In this document: piece by piece, positions 27,315-36,604 of the stretch | How positions within the stretch are numbered: position 1 is the stretch's first letter | Layout of the letters: each line of letters opens with the position of its first letter | From: an uncultured Algibacter sp. | GTDB lineage: Bacteria; Bacteroidota; Bacteroidia; Flavobacteriales; Flavobacteriaceae | Direction: 5' to 3' | Length of the DNA: 55,431 bases | Assembly (NCBI GenBank): GCA_937958265.1 | Contig: CALGNX010000027.1 | Coordinates: 1-55,431, forward strand | Notes under the pieces: model-generated | The model's input: only the letters and a program-made list of their open reading frames with translations | Told to the model about the DNA's origin: nothing | Databases searched by the model: none | Position numbers and translations under genes: made by a program

Positions 27315-27330
27315 TTTAACTGTTTTTTTA

Positions 27331-28140
27331 TTAAGAATTCACGAAAACTTTTACGGCTTCATAAAAATCTTTAGGGTTTTCGGCATGCAACCAATGGCCA
27401 GCATTAGCAATAGTTACAATGACAGCTTTTGAAAAATGATTGTTTATAATATGCTCATCACCTACTCCTACGTATTCGGATCGGTCTCCGCGTAAAAACA
27501 ACGTATCTTTTCCAAACGTTGCATAACTGGGTAAAGCCTCTCCAACTTCCTCCACTTCATTTTTTAACACCTCTATATTTATACGCAATGCTAAAATTCC
27601 TTTTTCAATCCAATATAAATTTTTAAGTAAAAACATACGTGTTCCTACATCAGAAACATATTTGCTTAACGCAGTATCTGCCTGACCTCTGCTTTTAATG
27701 ACATTAAAATCCAATGCATATAATCCGTTTAAAATAGCATCATGATGCACAGGATAGAAACGTGGTGAAATATCGGCTATTATAAGCTTTGAAACTAGCT
27801 CTGGATATTCCGTTGCGAACAACATCGCTGTTTTTCCTCCCATGGAATGGCCCAATAACACAATATCTTTTAGGCCGTAACTATTACAATAGTCTTTTAA
27901 ATCCTCTGCCAACACTTCATAATTAAACACTGGATCATGAAAACTTCTACCATGGTTACGCTGGTCTATTAAATGGACTTGAAAACCAAGTTCTGTGAAC
28001 TGAGTGCCTAAGGTTTTCCAATTATCACTCATTCCTAAAAATCCATGTAAAATAACAAATGGTTTTCCTTCTCCTATAATATTTGAATGTAAACGCCTAT
28101 TTAGTTCTGAAGACGCAACATCATTTGTTTGATTACTCAT
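27331..28140 (-). CDS. Alpha/beta hydrolase (YbfF-like esterase)
   Basis: A 269-residue cytoplasmic hydrolase. The nucleophile elbow is GHSMGGK with S99; the oxyanion-hole segment is ILHGFLGMSDNW near 30-41; the HGRS motif after DQRN lies near 60-66; and the catalytic His lies in NAGHWLHAENP near the C-terminus. It resembles YbfF-type esterases acting on short acyl esters or acyl-CoA. It is followed by pdxJ upstream (45 bases away) and the small membrane protein downstream, all on the minus strand. The physiological substrate is unknown. Confidence 0.85.
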   Translation of the reverse strand: MSNQTNDVASSELNRRLHSNIIGEGKPFVILHGFLGMSDNWKTLGTQFTELGFQVHLIDQRNHGRSFHDPVFNYEVLAEDLKDYCNSYGLKDIVLLGHSMGGKTAMLFATEYPELVSKLIIADISPRFYPVHHDAILNGLYALDFNVIKSRGQADTALSKYVSDVGTRMFLLKNLYWIEKGILALRINIEVLKNEVEEVGEALPSYATFGKDTLFLRGDRSEYVGVGDEHIINNHFSKAVIVTIANAGHWLHAENPKDFYEAVKVFVNS

Positions 28141-28184
28141 GAGACTTTACTTGTTTTCTTACCTTAATTTTTATAACGAACTGC

Positions 28185-28898
28185 TTACTTAAGTTTATGT
28201 AAATACATCTGAATAACATTTTCAACACCTAAATACAAACTCTCTGCAATTAATGCGTGCCCAATGGAAACTTCGAGTAAACCAGGAATATGATCCTTAA
28301 AAAACTTAATATTATCTAAAGATAAGTCGTGACCAGCATTTACTCCTAAACCTAAGCTATTGGCTAACTCTGCACTTTCTGTATACGGCTTAATAGCAAC
28401 CGTATTACCTAAACTATATTGGTGAGCAAAAGCCTCTGTATACAATTCAATCCTATCTGCACCAATAGCCTTCGCACCTTCAATTTGTTTTAAAATTGGG
28501 TCTACAAAAATGGATGTTCTAATACCGTTGCTCTGAAATGTTGTTATAACATCTGTTAAAAAATCTTTATGCTTAATAGTATCCCAGCCTGCATTGCTTG
28601 TTATAGCATCTACCGCATCTGGAACTAAAGTAACCTGTGTAGGTTTAACTTCTAAAACTAAATCCATAAAAGAGGCTACCGGATTGCCCTCTATGTTATA
28701 TTCTGTATAGACTTCCGGTTTTAAATCTCGTGCATCTTGGTACCGAATGTGCCTCTCGTCTGGCCTAGGGTGAATCGTAACACCTTCAGCACCAAAACGC
28801 TGCACATCTTTTGCAAATTCCACCACGTTTGGAACATCGCCACCTCTAGAATTCCTTAAAGTCGCTATTTTATTAATATTAACGCTTAATTTAGTCAT
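28185..28898 (-). CDS. pdxJ: Pyridoxine 5'-phosphate synthase PdxJ
   Basis: TIM-barrel enzyme that condenses 1-deoxyxylulose 5-phosphate with 3-amino-2-oxopropyl phosphate to give pyridoxine 5'-phosphate in the DXP-dependent vitamin B6 pathway. Conserved segments are SVNINKIATLRNSRGGDVPN near 5-24, GAEGVTIHPRPDERHIRYQD near 34-53, QVTLVPDA near 84-91, ELYTEAFA and VNAGHDLSLDNI near 192-203. Length of 237 residues is normal. It is divergent from the CBS-domain gene with a gap of 87 bases. A TATTTTTG -7-like box lies at 28916-28923. Confidence 0.95.
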   Translation of the reverse strand: MTKLSVNINKIATLRNSRGGDVPNVVEFAKDVQRFGAEGVTIHPRPDERHIRYQDARDLKPEVYTEYNIEGNPVASFMDLVLEVKPTQVTLVPDAVDAITSNAGWDTIKHKDFLTDVITTFQSNGIRTSIFVDPILKQIEGAKAIGADRIELYTEAFAHQYSLGNTVAIKPYTESAELANSLGLGVNAGHDLSLDNIKFFKDHIPGLLEVSIGHALIAESLYLGVENVIQMYLHKLK

Positions 28899-28985
28899 AA
28901 AACACCATTTTAATACAAAAATACAAAGTAGAAACCCTATAAATACTATTTTTTTGATTAATTTGCATTACTATTAATAAGCAAG

Positions 28986-29645
28986 ATGACACTTCCCGAA
29001 TTTATTATAAACGACATCAAACCGCTTGATAACACAAGTAAAATAAGCGATGTACAGCACCTATTCAATCAACTTACATTTTCCCATATACCCATTAAAA
29101 ATGACCTTGGAGCATATTTAGGATGTTTTTGCGAGACAGATGCCCATTGCTTTGATTCTGATAAAACAATTAACGAATACCTTTACGCTCTAGAAGTTTT
29201 TTTTGTTAGACAAAGTACACCTTGGCTAGACGTTTTAGAGGCTTTTGCTGTAAATTCGGCCAATATTATGCCTGTTTTAAACGATCAAAATGAGTATTTA
29301 GGGTATTACGAACTTAACGACGTAATAAGCTTATTTAGTGAATCTCCATTTTTCTCGGAAGCGGGAGGTATTTTGGTAGTGGAAAAAGGTATAAACGACT
29401 ATTCTTTTAGTGAAATAAGCCAAATTGTGGAATCTAATAATGGTAAAATTCTTGGCGCATTCATTTCTAAAATGAATACCGATTTAATACAAGTAACGTT
29501 AAAAATTGGCAATACAGGTCTTAATAATATCATTCAAACCTTCCGAAGGTATAGCTATAGCATTATTTCAGGCCATGAAGAAGATAGCTATATTGAAAGT
29601 CTTAAGGAACGCTCGGACTACTTGAAGAAATATTTAAATATGTAA
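28986..29645 (+). CDS. CBS-domain protein
   Basis: A 219-residue protein with a CBS pair in the N-terminal 130 residues (FINDIKPLDNTSKISDVQHL, then ANIMPVLNDQNEYLGYYELNDVI) that may bind an adenosyl ligand. The remainder (GGILVVEKGINDYSFSEIS) resembles an ACT-like fold: a regulatory protein with no enzyme domain. It sits nine bases before nadK on the same strand, and I recall this pair as conserved in Flavobacteriaceae. Its role beside nadK is unproven but a link to nucleotide sensing is plausible. Confidence 0.8.
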   Translation: MTLPEFIINDIKPLDNTSKISDVQHLFNQLTFSHIPIKNDLGAYLGCFCETDAHCFDSDKTINEYLYALEVFFVRQSTPWLDVLEAFAVNSANIMPVLNDQNEYLGYYELNDVISLFSESPFFSEAGGILVVEKGINDYSFSEISQIVESNNGKILGAFISKMNTDLIQVTLKIGNTGLNNIIQTFRRYSYSIISGHEEDSYIESLKERSDYLKKYLNM

Positions 29646-29654
29646 TACTAACTT

Positions 29655-30542
29655 ATGAAGGTTGCTATTTTTGGAAGATATTTTAATGTTACAACACCAA
29701 AATCTGTTGAAACGCTTTTTAATTACCTTGAAAATCAAGGCATAGAGGCTTATATCGAAACTGAGTTTCATAACTTAATAGATATAGAATCGCACAATAT
29801 AAAAAATTTTGAAACATACAAAACCTTTTCTGAGCTTGACACGAGTTTTGATTTCTTGGTAAGTATTGGTGGTGATGGTACGATATTAAGAGCCACTATG
29901 TTTGTTAAAGATCTAGGCATACCAATTATTGGAATTAACACAGGAAGGCTTGGTTTTTTAGCTACCATACAAGTAAATGCTATAGAAAAAGCAATACAAA
30001 ATATTATTGAAGGTAAGTATAGAATATCCGAACGTACTATTTTAACTGTAGAAACAGAAACAGAAAATAAAGATATAGAATCCATGAATTTCGCTTTAAA
30101 CGAAATTACTGTAAGTCGAAAAAACACTACAGCCATGATTACTATTGACACCTACCTGGATGACGAATTTCTTAACTCTTATTGGAGCGACGGCCTTATT
30201 GTATCTACACCTACAGGCTCTACAGGTTATTCACTAAGCTGTGGAGGACCTGTAATTACACCTGGCTCGAGTAGCATTGTATTGACACCTATAGCACCTC
30301 ATAATTTAAGCGCAAGACCGCTTGTAGTACCAGACACAACAGAAATACAATTACGCGTTCATGGGCGCGAAAAACAACATTTAATCTCCTTAGACTCTAG
30401 AATAGCGACACTAGAAAATGGGACGTTAATAAAAATTAAAAAAGCTAATTTTAAAATAAAAATGATTGATTTACTAGATGAAAGCTTTTTAAAAACATTA
30501 AGAAATAAGTTGCTTTGGGGTGAAGATAAACGGAATACTTAA
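29655..30542 (+). CDS. nadK: NAD kinase
   Basis: Phosphorylates NAD to NADP with ATP or polyphosphate. The diacylglycerol kinase-like core has the GGDGT signature at 72-76, NTGRLGFLA near 95-103, and the conserved WSDGLIVSTPTGSTGYSLSCGG near 176-197 (shown as two blocks), followed by a PHNLSARPLV motif. Length of 295 residues is normal. It follows the CBS gene by nine bases and is convergent with murI. In other Flavobacteriaceae I recall the next gene being the DUF6089 gene. Confidence 0.95.
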   Translation: MKVAIFGRYFNVTTPKSVETLFNYLENQGIEAYIETEFHNLIDIESHNIKNFETYKTFSELDTSFDFLVSIGGDGTILRATMFVKDLGIPIIGINTGRLGFLATIQVNAIEKAIQNIIEGKYRISERTILTVETETENKDIESMNFALNEITVSRKNTTAMITIDTYLDDEFLNSYWSDGLIVSTPTGSTGYSLSCGGPVITPGSSSIVLTPIAPHNLSARPLVVPDTTEIQLRVHGREKQHLISLDSRIATLENGTLIKIKKANFKIKMIDLLDESFLKTLRNKLLWGEDKRNT

Positions 30543-30697
30543 TTTGATTTTTTTTACTATTTTAAAACTAAATTAATACACTACAAAAACGCATATATTT
30601 AAAAAAAACTTCAAAGTAAACTTAGTTATTACAGTAAAACGCATTACAAGCTAATCTTTATAATTACTAAGGTTTTTATATAAAATATGTTTTTAAT

Positions 30698-31477
30698 TTA
30701 AAAATTCAAATATTCAACATCAAATCTATTTCCTAAAAGGGACAACATAACTTCCTTACGGCCATTAGTAAAAAATTGAGCTTTACTTTTGGTTATTTCC
30801 GTATTCAAGAGATTATATTTAGATAAAACAATTTCAGTCTGCCGTGCTACAGCCGCTCCAGAATCTATAACCTTAACATGCTTAGGAAGTAATTCCAACA
30901 GTATTGGTATTAAATATGGGTAATGGGTACAACCCAAAACTAAATAGTCAATATTAGCTTTTATCATAGGCTTTAAATAATGCTTTAGTAGTGCTTTCAT
31001 TTCATTACTAAACAATTCACCACTTTCTATAAGCTCTACTATACCTTCCCCAACTTGTTCAACTATTTTAATATTACCAGCAAAAAGCATAGCTGTTTTT
31101 GAAAACAATTGACTGCTTAACGTTCCCTTAGTCGCCAAAATACCAATAGCCTGTGTTTTAGTATTTAATGCCGCCGGCTTTATGGCTGGCTCTATGCCTA
31201 TAAACGGAATATCGTAATGTGCCCTTAAATAGCTTATAGCATTCGTAGTAGCTGTATTACAAGCTACTACAATAAGTTTGCAATTATTATTAAGTAGAAG
31301 TTCGGTATTTTTAATACTTAAACTAGTAATTGCATCTTTTCCTTTTGGACCATAAGGCGCATTTACACTATCTGCTAAATAAATGGTATTTTCGTTAGGT
31401 AATAAGGCATGTACTTCATTAAAAATAGAAGTACCACCAACACCTGAATCAAAAATACCAATAGAAGCTTTACACAT
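30698..31477 (-). CDS. murI: Glutamate racemase
   Basis: Converts L-glutamate to D-glutamate for peptidoglycan. The two catalytic cysteines are visible, C73 in VVACNTATTNA and C183 in LGCTHYPYLIP. The N-terminus begins with GIFDSGVGGTS and LADSVNAPYGPK. Length of 259 residues is normal. It is the last gene of the envelope operon on the minus strand, but a hairpin terminator separates it from ompH, so it may be partly independent. It converges with nadK. Confidence 0.95.
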   Translation of the reverse strand: MCKASIGIFDSGVGGTSIFNEVHALLPNENTIYLADSVNAPYGPKGKDAITSLSIKNTELLLNNNCKLIVVACNTATTNAISYLRAHYDIPFIGIEPAIKPAALNTKTQAIGILATKGTLSSQLFSKTAMLFAGNIKIVEQVGEGIVELIESGELFSNEMKALLKHYLKPMIKANIDYLVLGCTHYPYLIPILLELLPKHVKVIDSGAAVARQTEIVLSKYNLLNTEITKSKAQFFTNGRKEVMLSLLGNRFDVEYLNF

Positions 31478-31502
31478 AATAGAAGTAAATATATAAAAAT
31501 AA

Positions 31503-31532
31503 AAAAGCCACCTTTATAAAAAGGTAGCTTTA
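31503..31532 (-). terminator. Terminator between ompH and murI
   Basis: An 11-bp stem (aaagccacctt with aaggtagcttt, one wobble pair) and 6-base loop is followed on the minus strand by a run of T. Placed after ompH. Confidence 0.75.
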
Positions 31533-31556
31533 AACATATTTATGGATTAGGAAATA

Positions 31557-32057
31557 CTAAATTCCCATTTGTTTTTTAACATCGGCAAGAATATCTGTAC
31601 CATTAGCTACAATTAAAGTTGCTCTATCAATTACATACTCGTAACCTTTAGCCTTTGCAACCTCGTTAATTGCTTTTATTGCAGCCTCCTGAATAGGCTT
31701 AAATAATTGTGCTTCTTTTTCAGCTAGATCCTTTTGTGCATCGGTTCTAAATTGCTGAATACGCTGTTGCTTTTCCTGCAATTCAACCATTCGCTTTTGG
31801 TTTTCCTCAGCTGTTTTTGTACTCGCCTCGGCATCGTATTGCTTTACTGTATTTTGGTACTCTGTAATAGAAGCCTGAATGTCTGTTTGGTAAGTTTTAC
31901 CAAGCGCTTCAATTTCCGCCTGAGCCGTTTTTGTAGCTGGCATTGATCCTATTAATTCCTGTGTATTTATGTGTGCAACTTTACCTTGTGCCTGTGTGAA
32001 GCTTATTGATGCTAAACATAAAACAGTTGCTAATAATAAAGATTTAAATTGTTTCAT
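31557..32057 (-). CDS. OmpH/Skp-family periplasmic chaperone
   Basis: A 166-residue periplasmic chaperone that protects unfolded outer membrane proteins. The signal peptide MKQFKSLLLATVLCLASISFTQAQ is followed by KVAHINTQELIGSMP and a coiled coil (about 35-110) made of Lys/Glu/Gln-rich heptads. The C-terminal LFKPIQEAAIKAINEVAKAKGYEYVIDR closes the Skp body. It is the second of two tandem OmpH genes downstream of bamA. Confidence 0.9.
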   Translation of the reverse strand: MKQFKSLLLATVLCLASISFTQAQGKVAHINTQELIGSMPATKTAQAEIEALGKTYQTDIQASITEYQNTVKQYDAEASTKTAEENQKRMVELQEKQQRIQQFRTDAQKDLAEKEAQLFKPIQEAAIKAINEVAKAKGYEYVIDRATLIVANGTDILADVKKQMGI

Positions 32058-32095
32058 TTTTAAAAGTATTAAATGTGTTATAAATTTATTTATTG

Positions 32096-33106
32096 TTATT
32101 GATTATTTTTTTTACCAACACTATCCTTAAGCTTTTGTCGATCCTGTAAAAGTTGTTTTTTTCTAGCCTCCAACTCTTTCTTTCGTTGCTCGCGCGCCGC
32201 TATTTTTTTAAGCCTATTAGCCTCAATAAGTTCTTCTCTTGTTTTTGTACTTGAACTTGGTTTGGTAGTCTTATCATCTTCCGTAGTTTCATCATTTTCC
32301 GTACTACTATCTTCTTTTGTATTATTTCTAAGTCCTAGTTTTGTTTGTTTTGCCTTTTCACGTTCATCTAATATTTTCTGACGTCTTTCTTCTGCTTCCT
32401 TCTTCTTGGCCTCACGCGCCTCTAGCATTTCATTTCTACGCTTTTCTACAGCAAGTTCTCGTTCTTTCTTTTTTGCTTCAAGTGCTTTCTGTCTTGCATC
32501 TAAATCCTTGTTTATTTCTGGTAACAATTCTTCCTCCTTAGCCGCTTTACGCTCTGCTTTCGTACCTGCTTGTTTCCGTTTTGATGTTCTAGTAATACTT
32601 CTTAATACTTGCTCACTAATATCAAACTGCGTGGCCGAATATAACATTACAGCATCTGATGATTTATCAAAAATAAAATCATACTTTCTACTCTCAGCCA
32701 TATCTTGCACCGCTGCAAATATTTGATCTTGAATAGGCTGCATTAACTGTTTTTTCTGGATAAACAAATCGCCATTAGGGCCAAAACGCTTTTGCTGATA
32801 ATCTAAAATTTCGTTTTCCTCAAACGTTAGATCCTCCTCACGCTCATCAATTAACTCTTTAGTTAGTAAAGCTTTTTCATTACTTAAATCTTTACGATTT
32901 TGCTCTACCGTTGTTAATTTTGATTGAATCTCATTTTTCCATTTTTGAGCTTTATCTTCCAATTGCCTAGTAGCCTCTTGGTATTCTGGCACATTCTCTA
33001 AAATATATTCCGTATCTATGTAAGCAATCCTTACCCCGCGCTGTGCATGGGAATAAAAACTTAACGTAAACACTAATAGCAGTAAAAAAAGAACGTTATA
33101 CCTCAT
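32096..33106 (-). CDS. OmpH/Skp-family protein with a long charged C-terminal region
   Basis: A 336-residue Skp-like protein. The signal peptide ends near SHAQ; the Skp region follows (GVRIAYIDTEYILENVPEY, then QPIQDQIFAAVQDMAESRKYDFIFD). The last 150 residues form a Lys/Glu/Arg-rich predicted coiled coil (repeated KK, RRNEMLEAREAKKKEAEERR), making it twice the usual Skp length. It is the first of two tandem OmpH genes and follows bamA by 170 bases on the same strand, the usual Bacteroidota arrangement. Confidence 0.85.
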   Translation of the reverse strand: MRYNVLFLLLLVFTLSFYSHAQRGVRIAYIDTEYILENVPEYQEATRQLEDKAQKWKNEIQSKLTTVEQNRKDLSNEKALLTKELIDEREEDLTFEENEILDYQQKRFGPNGDLFIQKKQLMQPIQDQIFAAVQDMAESRKYDFIFDKSSDAVMLYSATQFDISEQVLRSITRTSKRKQAGTKAERKAAKEEELLPEINKDLDARQKALEAKKKERELAVEKRRNEMLEAREAKKKEAEERRQKILDEREKAKQTKLGLRNNTKEDSSTENDETTEDDKTTKPSSSTKTREELIEANRLKKIAAREQRKKELEARKKQLLQDRQKLKDSVGKKNNQ

Positions 33107-33275
33107 CTGTTTAATATTTTCTTAGTTATGGCCTATATTTTTAAAATCAAAACGATAATTTTCTACATTTCAGATTTTCTTTCAAAATTAACAAAATTTA
33201 CTCTTAAAAATTAAATTTTCCCCTTATTTCCTTAATGCTGTTAGTGAAAATATCGTGCCAAAGATTTTATGACTC

Positions 33276-35879
33276 CTAAAATTGTTGACCAATAATAAAA
33301 TGCGTTTCCCAGTTATTTGCGCTTCCTGGCTGCCCAGGTATATCATCGAACCTACGCCCAAAATCGATTCCTAACAAACCAAAAGCTGGCATAAAAATAC
33401 GCAAACCTGCTCCTGCAGACCGCTGAATATTAAACGGACTAAAATCTTGAAAACTATTTTGAGAAGAACCACCTTCCAAAAAGCTTAAGGCATAAATTTT
33501 AGCAGATGCTTTTAAAGTAATTGGGTAACGCAGCTCCAAAGAAAATTTATTATAAATAGAACCCCCGTCTTGGTCTGAAAGTGATTGATTTGGATACCCT
33601 CGTAATTGAATTACCTCTCGACCATCTAAAGCAAAATTAGCTAAACCATCGCCCCCTAAATAAAAACGCTCAAAAGGAATAATACCTCTTTCATTGCTAT
33701 AAGCTCCTAGAAAGCCAAATTCTACCTTAGGCCTTAAAACTAAATTTTTAGCAAGTTGTGTATACCATTCTCCAGAGAATTTCACCTTATAAAACTCCAG
33801 CCAATTAAAACGTTCTTGATCTATTTCTGAAATTCTAGCAGATGCATCTGCCCTATTTTGAGGCGTTTCATCAGGATTCGATCGTGTTAAGTCATTCGCT
33901 TCACGCTCCGTTTGCAGCGCCTTATAATCTACCCCATTAAATAAAGAATAGGGAAGCGAAAATTTACCACTTACAGCAAAATTAGAACCTCCTGTTGGAA
34001 AAATAGGATCTACATTAGTATTATTTCTAGTTAATCCAACAGTATAAGAGAGATTGTTAGAAAAACCATCACCAAAAGTAAATAACCCTGTATTGTAATT
34101 ATTTAAATCGTAACGTTGGTAACTAATAGCTTGAGATAATGTAAAATAATCGTCTGGAACAGACAGACGTTTGGCTAAACCAAAAGTAATTCCGGTTATA
34201 TTAAAACTTTTACTTCTATCTGGTCTTCGAGTATTTTGATCAAACAAAAATTGTTTAGTATGCGATAATGAAGTTGAAAATTGAACAGGACGCTGACCAC
34301 CTAACCAAGGCTCTGAAAATGAAAAGCTATAGGTTTGAAAAAACTGACTAGCCTGTAAACGTAAAGCTAGCTTTTGACCGTCGCCCATAGGAATAGGCCT
34401 GTATGCTTCCTTTTTAAACATATCTTTAATAGAAAAGTTATTAAAAGATAAACCAAGCGTACCAATAAAACCGCCGCCACCGTAACCACCTTGTAGCTCA
34501 ATTTGACTAGAACCTGTTTCTTTTACAGCGTACTCCATATCGATAGTGCCCTCAGCAGGGTTAGGGTTAATAAAGTTAGGAGAAATCTCTTGCGCATCGA
34601 AAAAACCTAATTGACCTAATTCTCTTACCGTACGTACTACATTAGCTTTACTATAAAGCTGTCCTGGTCGTGTACGCAATTCTCTATACACAACATGATC
34701 ATTGGTCTTATCGTTACCAATAACAGATACGGTGTTAAAATATGCTGGCTTACCCTCAGAAATTCGTATTTCAATATCGATAACATTTTCATCTGCACTT
34801 ACCTCCACCGGGTTTATACTTGAAAATAAATATCCATTATTTTGATATTGATTTGTAATATCTTGAGCGTCTGGCTTACTATTGTCTGCGATGCGTTCTT
34901 GCAATAAAATACCATTATAAGTATCGCCTTTTTTAATACGTATTAAACGGCTTAATTGCTCGTTAGAGTAAACCGTATTTCCTATAAAATTAATATTCCC
35001 AAAAGTATATGGTTCACCTTCCTTAACATCTATTTGAAGCGATATGGTTTTATCATCGTTATAAATAATACTATCGCTTAAAATTCTAGCATCTCTATAA
35101 CCGTTCTCTTTATAGGTATCTACAATATGCCCTAAATCTGCTTGATAGGATGAGTCTATAAATTTTGAGCGCTTTAATATTCTAAAATGGTTAATTTGCT
35201 TAGTACCTTTCATGCTTTTCCTTAGCCTCTTGTCGTTTAAAACATCGTTGCCATTAAAAGCTATATTTCTAATCTTTACTTTTTCACCTTTATCTATATT
35301 AAGTACCATATTAACCCGAGCAGTCTCGGTGGAATCCTTAACCTCAATAGTATTAATGTGTACTTTAGTATTTATAAACCCGTCCTTCTTATATTTTTTG
35401 GTTAAGAAGTTTTTAGTAGTAGTTATTAAATTTTCAGTAACCTTAACACCCTTTTTTAATTTATTATCATTAATTACACTTTCCTTCTTACCTTTTCTTA
35501 TACCGTTTATTTTCAACTCATTAAGCTGTGGTAAATCTGCTAATTTAATTTGAAGATAAACAACATCGCCTTCAACTTTAAGTACATAAACTTCAATATC
35601 GCTAAAAAGTTTGGAGTTCCATAATTTTTTAATGGCTTTACCAATATCCTCACCAGGAATGGTTATTTCATCCCCTTTACGCAAACCTGAGTACGTAATT
35701 ATAGTTTGTTCGCTAAAGGTGGTATTTCCCGCTACCGTAACTTCTGCTAGCGTGTATTTTTTACCTTTATCAATATTTGCACTTTGCGCTCCAGAAAGTA
35801 ATCCACTAACAAAAAGTAGAAGTGTGAGGCAATATTTTAAATAATTAGATTTATATGAAATTTTAGCTAAGTTGCTCAC
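33276..35879 (-). CDS. bamA: Outer membrane protein assembly factor BamA
   Basis: Inserts beta-barrel proteins into the outer membrane. After a signal peptide (YCLTLLLFVSGLLSGAQS), about five POTRA domains fill residues 50-440 (KYTLAEVTVAGNTTFSEQ starts the first, and YFNTVSVIGNDKTNDHVV the last), then a 16-strand Omp85 barrel ends GLLGIDFGRRFDDIPG and FIIGQQF. The TPxGG-like GG..QRPVQF region is seen. I chose the GTG start at 35879, giving a 17-base overlap with uppS and a sensible signal peptide. An ATG at 35930 would add 17 residues and a 68-base overlap. Confidence 0.95.
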   Translation of the reverse strand: MSNLAKISYKSNYLKYCLTLLLFVSGLLSGAQSANIDKGKKYTLAEVTVAGNTTFSEQTIITYSGLRKGDEITIPGEDIGKAIKKLWNSKLFSDIEVYVLKVEGDVVYLQIKLADLPQLNELKINGIRKGKKESVINDNKLKKGVKVTENLITTTKNFLTKKYKKDGFINTKVHINTIEVKDSTETARVNMVLNIDKGEKVKIRNIAFNGNDVLNDKRLRKSMKGTKQINHFRILKRSKFIDSSYQADLGHIVDTYKENGYRDARILSDSIIYNDDKTISLQIDVKEGEPYTFGNINFIGNTVYSNEQLSRLIRIKKGDTYNGILLQERIADNSKPDAQDITNQYQNNGYLFSSINPVEVSADENVIDIEIRISEGKPAYFNTVSVIGNDKTNDHVVYRELRTRPGQLYSKANVVRTVRELGQLGFFDAQEISPNFINPNPAEGTIDMEYAVKETGSSQIELQGGYGGGGFIGTLGLSFNNFSIKDMFKKEAYRPIPMGDGQKLALRLQASQFFQTYSFSFSEPWLGGQRPVQFSTSLSHTKQFLFDQNTRRPDRSKSFNITGITFGLAKRLSVPDDYFTLSQAISYQRYDLNNYNTGLFTFGDGFSNNLSYTVGLTRNNTNVDPIFPTGGSNFAVSGKFSLPYSLFNGVDYKALQTEREANDLTRSNPDETPQNRADASARISEIDQERFNWLEFYKVKFSGEWYTQLAKNLVLRPKVEFGFLGAYSNERGIIPFERFYLGGDGLANFALDGREVIQLRGYPNQSLSDQDGGSIYNKFSLELRYPITLKASAKIYALSFLEGGSSQNSFQDFSPFNIQRSAGAGLRIFMPAFGLLGIDFGRRFDDIPGQPGSANNWETHFIIGQQF

Positions 35880-36603
35880 TTGTTTTCCCAAATCGTCGTT
35901 CTCTTTTTTGATATTCAATAATAGCTTCATATAAATGTTGCTTGGTAAAATCTGGCCATAAAACGCTTGTGAAATACAATTCAGCGTAAGCGATTTGCCA
36001 TAATAAAAAGTTACTTATGCGTTGTTCTCCACTTGTTCGGATAAGCAAATCTACATCTAATAAATTTCGCGTGTAAAGATGCTCATTTATAATTGATTCA
36101 TCTATATTTTCACTAGAAATTATATTATTTTTAACTTTATTACTAATTTCCTTAACAGTATTTATAATTTCTTCTCTTGACCCATAACTAAGGGCTAGAG
36201 TTAATGTCATTCTTGTATTTTCCTTTGTTGTTTCTATAACTTCAAACAACTCACTGTAAACTTTTTTAGGAAGTGTATTTAAATTACCTATTGCAGTTAA
36301 TTTAATATTATTGTCTTGTAGTGTTTTTACTTCATTTTTTAATGAGGACACCAAAAGTTTCATTAGTGTTTTTACTTCTAATTTAGGTCTATTCCAATTT
36401 TCAGTAGAGAAGGCATACAACGTTAAATTTTCCACACCCAACTCGGCGCAAGCCTCTACGGTTTGTTTTACAGATTTCGTGCCATTTTCGTGTCCAAAAG
36501 CCCGCAACAAGCCCTGCTGCTTAGCCCATCGCCCATTACCATCCATAATAACGGCTATATGCTTGGGTAATGTGTTTTTATTTATTTCGTTTTTTAAATC
36601 CAT
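35863..36603 (-). CDS. uppS: Isoprenyl transferase (undecaprenyl diphosphate synthase)
   Basis: Adds isopentenyl units in cis to make undecaprenyl diphosphate, the lipid carrier for peptidoglycan and other glycans. The signature HIAVIMDGNGRWAKQQG contains D21, the catalytic Asp. Further motifs are LTLYAFSTENWNRP near 60-73, ALSYGSREEI near 147, and the C-terminal DLLIRTSGEQRISNFLLWQIAYAELYF (in two blocks). Length of 246 residues is normal. It starts one base from the end of the DUF6089 gene and overlaps bamA, so translational coupling is likely. Confidence 0.95.
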   Translation of the reverse strand: MDLKNEINKNTLPKHIAVIMDGNGRWAKQQGLLRAFGHENGTKSVKQTVEACAELGVENLTLYAFSTENWNRPKLEVKTLMKLLVSSLKNEVKTLQDNNIKLTAIGNLNTLPKKVYSELFEVIETTKENTRMTLTLALSYGSREEIINTVKEISNKVKNNIISSENIDESIINEHLYTRNLLDVDLLIRTSGEQRISNFLLWQIAYAELYFTSVLWPDFTKQHLYEAIIEYQKRERRFGKTSEQLS

Positions 36604-36604
36604 G